This document shows positions 57,301-64,000 of a stretch of DNA of 64,000 nt, in pieces; the first letter of the stretch is position 1; the number at the start of each line of letters is the position of its first letter. A program made the position numbers and the translations under genes. The stretch comes from Armillaria gallica (lineage: Eukaryota > Basidiomycota > Agaricomycetes > Agaricales > Physalacriaceae). The stretch lies in NCBI GenBank assembly GCA_037576215.1, contig JBANDB010000006.1, positions 3,534,001-3,598,000 on the forward strand. Direction: 5' to 3'. The notes below the pieces were generated by a model. It searched no databases, had not been told where the DNA came from, and saw only the letters and a program-made list of their open reading frames with translations.

Positions 57301-59292
57301 GCGGATCATCGGGTATGTATGCCGTCGTATGAGGCCTTCCGACTTTGACTAATGTTCTTCCTAAGGTCCTCGTTTTCTTCCAGATGACCAAAGTAATGGA
57401 TATCATGGAGGACTTCTTGAAAATGATGGGATGGAAATATCTTCGGTTGGATGGTGGCACCAAGACCGAAGAGCGTGCCTCATATGTTCAACTGTTCAAC
57501 GCAAAAGATTCAGAGTACAAAGTGTTCATTCTGTCCACAAGGGCTGGTGGCCTGGGCTTGAATTTGCAGACTGCTGACACGGTCATCATGTTCGTATCTT
57601 TATCTTACTTGTCCTTTTGGCTCGATTCTCATTTTTGGTTTGTAGCTTTGATAGTGATTGGTAAGCGCTCGACCTTCCAGAGCTTTTCAAAGTTGACCAT
57701 GGTCATTAGGAACCCTCATGCGGATTTGCAAGCTCAAGATCGTGCACATCGTATCGGTCAGACTCGCGCCGTGCTCATTCTCCGATTCATCACGGAGAAG
57801 AGTGTGGAAGAAGCCATGTACCAACGTGCTCGCTACAAATTGGACATTGACGACAAAGTCATTCAAGCCGGTCGCTTCGATAACAAATCTACGCAAGAAG
57901 AGCAGGAAGAGTTTTTGGTATGTCGACCTTTTTTTCAGCGATCACCCCGATCTGATTTTGTTTGTAGCGTTCGATCCTTGAAGCCGATCAAGAGGAAGAA
58001 AATGAAGAGGCTGGAGATATGAACGACGAAGAACTCAATGCCTTGATCGCTCGTAGCGAAGAGGAAGGAGTAATTTTCCGAGAAATGGATACTGTGCGCG
58101 AGCGCGAAAGTCAAGAGAATTGGCGGAAGCAAGGAAAGCGCGGCAAGGCACCACCTCCTTTGATACAGATTGAAGAGCTTCCCGAATGCTATCAGACCGA
58201 CGAGCCCTTCGAGACCAAAGACACCGAGGAGATATTTGAAGGTCGCGGTCAGCGTCGCAGGAATGTTGTAAGCTACAATGATGGTCTCAGTGATGACGCA
58301 TGGGCGAGAGTGAGAACCTCCTATTCTCCTTTCCTTAATATTGGCTAATGTGGCATCGCCCTATAGGCTCTGGAAGACGGCGAAGATCTCGACGATATTA
58401 GCGAGCGGCCGCGGAAGACGCGAAACGTCGCAAAGTTCATGAGAGAAGGGGAGGCGTCTAGTCGAGGGACACCTGTCTCTGACTTGGACTCTCGGCCGCG
58501 TAAGGGCCGCAAAGGCAAGGCCAAAGCTCAGGACTATGATGCTCCAATCGGTTCTAAGCGGAAGAGGGGGGTAAAAGCAATGTCAGTAACCCCATCCGCT
58601 GCAGGGGATGATGAAGACGAGGACCGAATAAGCGTAAATTGCCTCCTCTATGTTGGTCTTGTCTTCTTTTTGACCTATTTTGTACAGAAACGCCGGAAGA
58701 CGAAGACGAGTGACATTTCTCCTGCACTGCGTGAGCGGATGAAGAGGGCATTCGAAGAATGTTACGATGCTGTGTATGATTGTGAGGCCGAAGAAGGTCG
58801 GACTCGACGTGACTTATTCCTTCAACTACCAGCTAAGAAGGTGTGTCCACAATACGATTTGACTGAAAATGTCTAACAGCTTGTATCAACCAGACATATC
58901 CCGATTATTATCAGCTCATTTCCAGACCTATCTGCATGTCGCAAATCCAAAAGCGAAGCCAAAGTTCATACTACAAAACCGTGCAGCAATTTAGGGATGA
59001 TTGGAAGCTCATGTTCAACAATGCGCGCACTTATAATCAAGAAGGCTCATGGGTCTATAATGATGCGGAGGAAATGGAGAAGGTCTTTGATGCCGCGTAT
59101 GAACGAGCTATAGTTGGCTCGGGTTTACCTGGAGCTCCATCGTCGGGACCGTACGATGATGCCTTGACACCCATGGATGACGACGAACGTCCGCCTCCTC
59201 CAGTGCGTTCTAGGAGTACTGGGCGCAAGCAGGTCATCAGCGACGAGGAAGCTGATGATCCGGAGTACCTTACTCCAAGCGACGACGATTGA
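54359..59292 (+). CDS. Snf2/Sth1/BRG1-type chromatin remodelling ATPase
   Basis: ATG 54359 ([20 protein letters not shown]). Domains in order: QLQ-like ([20 protein letters not shown]), HSA (from [14 protein letters not shown]), and the SNF2 ATPase with [40 protein letters not shown] (the DEGH box, restored by splicing at 56570/56622), [49 protein letters not shown] and [12 protein letters not shown] SnAC region ([20 protein letters not shown]) follows, then an AT-hook-like RPRKGRKGK and a bromodomain ([10 protein letters not shown], with Asn in [12 protein letters not shown]), ending at 59292. This is the motor of a SWI/SNF or RSC complex, sliding nucleosomes in the nucleus. QLQ plus HSA plus bromodomain supports this subfamily. 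Which of Snf2 or Sth1 is not decidable here. Confidence 0.95.
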
Positions 59293-59455
59293 TGCATTAT
59301 TTCACCTTGTTCTTGTCCAATCTTTGTAGCGTTATTGTAAACCGTACCTTGGATTTTAACCTATATTCGCTGTTGGGCTGTACCTTTGTTGATCCTAATA
59401 CTTGCTTTTCGTAGTATTTAGAGTACCGCCGATGAAATGTTCATATAAGACATGC

Positions 59456-60115
59456 CTAGTATAAATATTCAGGCTGCTCATAGGGCAGAGGAACAAGGTC
59501 TATCAATGCCACAAAATCCATACGATCGAGCAGCCCTTCATTGACCATGGCCCCTAGAAGCTTTCTCGTCCACACACGGCATCCATTATGAAGTGACCGC
59601 TCATTGAACTGTATATCAGCCGCCAACTCCAGCAACTTCTCCCTCTGATCTCGAGTGAAGGTGCCGAGTTCATAGGTTTGTGATTCCTGAGCCTTGTCCC
59701 TGATACGTTGCTTGATGTTGGGCTCAACGTAGTAGAACCTATCTCCCCACCTCTCTAGCTGGATGATTTGGTGAATCAGGATGTTTGAGCCAGCTGTGGA
59801 CGAGCTTCCGTTGTCCCAGAAAATCCAGACATGACGGGGTGTGTGCAGCGAGCCCGATAGTGGGCCCCGCGCTTGGAGATAAACTTTCTTCTCCGACTCG
59901 TCATCGGGATACTTGAGCGATAGGTCAGTGACGTTCGAAGTAGGGATCATCTTGCTAGAGAAAAATGGACCATGAGTCTCACATTGTATCATAGGTGAAG
60001 CTGAAGTACCGAGAGGGAGACTTCACAGTACCTTGGACGAGTCGCTCGTTAAAAACGAAGACCGCTGGCTCAGAAGCGATAGCTGTTTGGGCGTCAGCGT
60101 TGAGACCATGATACG
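59456..60115 (-). CDS. Conserved fungal hypothetical protein
   Basis: Minus strand. The main exon encodes KMIPTSNVTDLSLKYPDDES, then VWIFWDNGSSSTAGSNILIH, LERWGDRFYYVEPNIKQRIR, NERSLHNGCRVWTRKLLGAM and a C-terminal VPLPYEQPEYLY (stop at 59456). Upstream, SEPAVFVFNERLVQGTVK and then SPSRYFSFTYDTI can be joined over a GTGAGA...CTAG intron at about 59953-59980. It resembles the small mushroom proteins in which a conserved Cys-x-x-Trp segment lies near the C-terminus (DUF6914-like), but I am not sure. Function unknown. The 5' exon is unresolved. It converges on the Snf2-type gene. Confidence 0.6.
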
Positions 60116-62320
60116 CAGAAAACATTAGAGCCTACCTCTCACTACCAGACCACAATTGAGGAGGGGGGAAGAACAACCCTGCTTGACGCTGCTAGAGACG
60201 CGCCCTTACAAAGGAAGCTAGTGAAGCAATAAATAAAGCAGTGGCAATGGTCGGTTCTCGTAATGAATACCCACGGTTAGACTAATATAATCACATTCCT
60301 TCGCATAGGGTACCTGCAGAAATCAAGTATTAGATCCGCTGGATCTGGGGGACAAGTCGTTTAAATTGGATCGGGCGGTGTGCCAAAAATAGAGCTTCGC
60401 GGTCCGCCGGTTTCAAAACGCATATGGAAGTGTAGAACTTGAACTTGTCCTATGACTCCAATACCTTCATGGTCTTGTCGTCTTTAACGCGCCTAGAGAT
60501 GCCAAGAGGCACCGGCAGATCCTTTCTTTCACTGTACTTAAGCGGTTTTGATACTTCCAGCTTCCGAGCTTTTCCGAGTCCTCAAGCTTCAAGCTTCAAG
60601 TTCGAAGTTCGAGTCTCGACGCCTCATCTCGGACCGAATCCTCTCTGCTGATACCAAGTTGAAACTAGAACGGAAGGCACAGAGGGCGCGTGTGCTTTCT
60701 TTTTCGCTGGGCTACTCTCGGAACCTATCTCGTGTGGACATTTCCCCAGCACGGCGGACACGCACAAGATAAATGTTTTCGCAGGTCTTCAAGTTATTTT
60801 GTGCTCACCAGTATGCATCCGAGGGCCACCCCCTATCAGTCACTTGATGATCATATAGTTCTCTGTTATACAGGCGCTCACTTGGCTCCGGGTATCGCAT
60901 GTAACTCCCTGACGGGGACTTCTGATGCTCTAGCAATGCTCGGTTCTATCTTTGCTCTGTGGTTATCTTTCTCCCGCGACGCAGTATCCCTTCTCAGCAT
61001 ACCTCTGCTATACGGCTTGTGAATTTTGTTTATTACGGCTTCTATCTATGCCTCCTCTGTCAATCTAAACGGCCAAAGAAGCGCGACCAGCCGGGCCTCA
61101 TTCTTTTTCGATTGACGCAGTGCTAGAGGACAATGCATCCCAGAACACTGGCAGTCCCCAGCTCTCAGACCCTACAATACATGGGTACGCCAAATTTTTA
61201 GCCGCTTAGATCTACTAGATGTATTGGCGACCGACCGTCATTTTCTGCTGTCTCTATTTGTTCTGCAAACCGATCCTCTCCTGTTGACATTCCATCGTTT
61301 CATCCTGATCCACATTTCCGCTCACCAAGACAACAAAATCGTACCGAAGTGGAAGGATCAAGGGAGAAAGCCTACTGAGCACTTGGCCGCTTCATCTGGA
61401 ACACGGATAGAAAAGGAATTACATCGACTTCTTACGGCCATATGCCCTTCATACTTGGGCCTTAAAGAGTCGCGATGCAAGAACTACAAAGAGAGTAAGC
61501 ACGCAGCCACACGGTATCAACTTTACACAAAATACGGACTCGGGATCGAACGACACTAGGAATGACAAGCCCGTTATTGACGGATGTGGCCTAATACTGC
61601 TGTAACGGCATCTTATGGACAATTCCTCCCTCGATGCTTGTTTCCTCTGGTATAGGTTAGAGATTCTTCCTAGTCCTTTATCGAGCTTGTGGCTGACTGC
61701 GGAATCTTCCATTTTGTACCCTCATGTACGTCCAGTGGTGACGGAATACTGCTGCGGTCTATGATATAGGGTCTATACTAATGACGAGCAATACGGCTTA
61801 GCAGGTTACATGCACACAAGTAACGACAGACTTCGCAGCAACCGACCCGAAGCGTACTAGTATGGTAGGCAATCGGCTGCAATACATGTATGGATTTTTG
61901 ACACTAATTTATTGCAGAGCTCTTCAATTCACGAGTAAATAGTTTGAACGTCGCCTGAAATACCCGAGGCCGGATGGGATGCGACATCAAGCATTAAGCT
62001 CAATCATCAACTTGACTCAACAATCATAAGAAGTCGACCGATGCCGAGCCAAGTCTTTGAGGGTGTAAGCTTCGTTGAAAGCAGCGTCCTACTCTACGTA
62101 CACCTGCTGTACCTTTTCCAACTACTAGTGTGTCACAAAAAGCGAGTAAAACATTCGACAAATAGATAAATAAAGAAAGTCTGGAATAGTCCTTAGTATG
62201 GGGGGTAACAACAGGTAGTCTCTATGCGGACCGGACAATATTAGAAGTAAGCGTAGTACTAGTATGTAAAACAACACTGGAAATACAAACATAAAAATAG
62301 CTGGAGAATAATGTGTATTG
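60116..62320. other. Gene-poor interval
   Basis: About 2.2 kb between the hypothetical gene and DOT1. Plus-strand frames at 60548-60772, 60690-61022 and 61224-61559 have no recognisable domains. The second contains a hydrophobic stretch (SDALAMLGSIFALWLSF) that could be a membrane segment. A CT-rich tract with TCAAGCTTCAAGCTTCAAG lies near 60585. An unidentified small gene remains possible. Confidence 0.3.
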
Positions 62321-64000
62321 TCACCGTGAAGTCCTTGACCGTCTCCCTCCAGAAATCCTCGAGTTCTCAAAACGCGAGCGTACATCTGCATAGCCTGTCC
62401 GGTCCACGCGGTGGACGTAATAAGTCCCTCCCCCAGGTCCCCAGCTCACGTCACCGCTCCGATACATCTTCTCCTGCACATCAAAAATAGCGCTCATGTC
62501 ATCCACATTCCTCTCCGTCACTCTTGCATTGACAGCGTTCACAAATGGCTTCAGGCTGACAACAATGGCGCCTTCCTTGAGATCGAGGAACTTGGCTCGG
62601 ATCGCCTCGTTTAGCCGTTCGTCAAACACCTTGTTGTCAACCAACACAACATCGGCTTCTTTCAACAGCTCATCGACCCGCGGACTCTCGAGCATGTCAC
62701 CTTCTTCTACCTCTATGTCTCCCAATGATACACCCCACATTCGACATCGGGTCGCGAAATGCTGGACCATGTTCTTCGCAACACCTGCAGGCGCAGGCAT
62801 AAGCTCTATCCCGTAGCTCCGACACCCGGTCTGAAGGCTGGCATGGACAAGAATGTTCCCCACTCCACTTCCCAGATCAATGAAAAGCGAGTTTTGGTCC
62901 AGGTTCGCGTTGGCGAGGATGTCGTAGACAAGACTGGGCATCAATTCGCCATAGACGGTGCTTGAGAAAGCCTCGTACTGTTTAAGGCTTTGCACATGGG
63001 GGCCAACGCTCCGCTGATAATTTTCTTCGACGACACGAAGCAACACGTTTTTCGGGACATTAGGCCATGATGAGACGGCTGTTTTGAGCTCGTTGGAAGG
63101 TGTAGGGAGGAAGACGTCACCCAGGAGATTAGGGCGCAACAGACTTGGGTATTTGAGCTCACGAATCAAACAGTTGATTTTATGGAGGGTAGTGGAGAAG
63201 AGGGGACCGTCTCGTATGTGAATTGCGCGCTGAAAAGATCGGAGAAGATTCCCGTAAGGGCCTTCAGGGTATGGTTCAGCTGGCAGCGGCGGTCGTTTTG
63301 AGTGGGTATCAGAATAATAATCAGAAGGGAGAGTGCCGAATATAGCCTGCTGAGCTGGTGTCAAGTAGCAGTCGACCATGGTGTATAACGATCTCTCGAG
63401 GTCCATGATTGGATTGTAATGGTCCTTGTCTTTGGGCTCGAGGAGAATAAACTCTTCGCAGGCATCGGTGTTTGGATATTCAAGTTCACCAGTTGGCGGG
63501 TGAACGGGATGTGGCTTCCACGAGTAGTCTTCTGGGTCTTTGGGGTTTGAAAAATCTGCGCATGGTCATTAGAGAGAGAAATTGAAGGGTAGAGCTGCCA
63601 CGTACAGGCCTTATATGTCCGCACAAGATCCTTTACAGCATTCAAGGACGATACGTGAGGTGTCTTTGTGGGGTCTCCATCAGCCTCAATGGCGCAGTTG
63701 CGCGTCTTGCCGGCCGTACATTGCACAGCAGACGTCGAGCGGGACCGATAAATGAGCGGCTGAGAAGGGATGTCGCCGCTGTCTGACCCCCAGTCGTCAT
63801 CCGAGTCTGGCGAGGCGCGTTTGCGTGACTTCTGGTTCGGTTTTGCAGACCTAGCGCGCTTTCGGTCACGAGGAAGGTCCCTAGGGCCTTCTGAGCTCTT
63901 TCTTTTTCGCGACGAAGACGATGAGGAGGACGAGGAAGACGAGGACAGTGGCGACGACGCGGGGGATGGTGATGAATGAGGCGATTCTTGGTATGGACGC
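62321..64000 (-). CDS. DOT1: Histone H3-K79 methyltransferase DOT1 (5' end beyond window)
   Basis: Minus strand, stop at 62321. The SAM-binding DOT1 fold is clear: VYGELMPSLVYDILANANLD, FIDLGSGVGNILVHASLQTG, CRSYGIELMPAPA, EADVVLVDNKVFDERLN, FLDLKEGAIVVSLKPF and SWGPGGGTYYVHRVDRTGY. Upstream, PEDYSWKPHPVHPPTGELEY and the basic/Ser-rich region KRKSSEGPRDLPRDRKRARS fit the nucleosome-binding N-terminal part. An intron (donor GTACGT, about 63554-63602) joins KAY to FSNPKDPED. A low-complexity Ser run (63905-63960) precedes the window end. DOT1 methylates H3 Lys79 without a SET domain, affecting telomeric silencing and the DNA damage checkpoint. The N-terminus is cut off. Confidence 0.93.

Noticed and set aside
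60548..61559. Three plus-strand ORFs as genes
   Set aside because: Short, unrelated to any family I recognise, and without consistent splicing between them. One possible membrane segment is not sufficient.
1..64000. Bacterial-type operons, Shine-Dalgarno sites, CRISPR arrays
   Set aside because: Spliceosomal introns and fungal protein families show this is nuclear eukaryotic DNA. No regularly spaced short repeats were seen. No tRNA or rRNA gene was recognised by eye, though tRNAs could be missed without a covariance search.

Overview
The window is nuclear DNA of a filamentous basidiomycete, most likely an Agaricomycete. Genes carry many short (about 45-70 bp) GT-AG introns, the conserved proteins are of fungal type, and the left half holds families typical of mushroom genomes: NACHT-WD40 NLR, HET-domain genes and an F-box-like family.

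Left half (1 to about 30.5 kb): an unstable, duplicated accessory block. A composite unit can be followed in three diverged copies. Its parts, in order, are an FAD-dependent oxidoreductase relic (- strand), an acyl-CoA dehydrogenase relic (+), a GT32 glycosyltransferase relic (+), the start of an F-box-like gene, a HET-domain gene (+) and a fragment of the splicing factor Prp6 (-). Copy A runs from 1 to 3835 and is continued by a HET tail and Prp6 fragment at 10425-11480. Copy B is at 11790-18400. Copy C is at 19955-27660. Almost everything in these units is broken. The genes that still look usable are a multi-exon NACHT-WD40 NLR (5701-10183) lying between the two parts of copy A, one HET gene (24951-26935) and two tandem F-box-like genes (27717 and 29434). 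This looks like a birth-and-death cluster of allorecognition or innate-immunity type genes.

Right half (about 30.8 kb to the end): a compact, conserved housekeeping block. In order it holds a RecQ helicase (+), a UBE2W-type ubiquitin-conjugating enzyme (+), a copper-fist transcription factor (-), a conserved protein of unknown function (+), a rhodanese-tyrosine phosphatase (+), a Ski8/WDR61 WD40 protein (-), GET3 (-), SRP68 (+), KU80 (-), a Snf2/Sth1/BRG1-type remodeller (+), a conserved hypothetical protein (-) and DOT1 (-, running off the window end). Two divergent pairs share short intergenic regions and related functions: GET3/SRP68 (both ER protein targeting, 131 bp apart) and KU80/Snf2-type ATPase (both linked to double-strand breaks and chromatin, 198 bp apart). 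Exon structures were read by eye from splice signals and family conservation, so start codons and small exons are the least certain parts.
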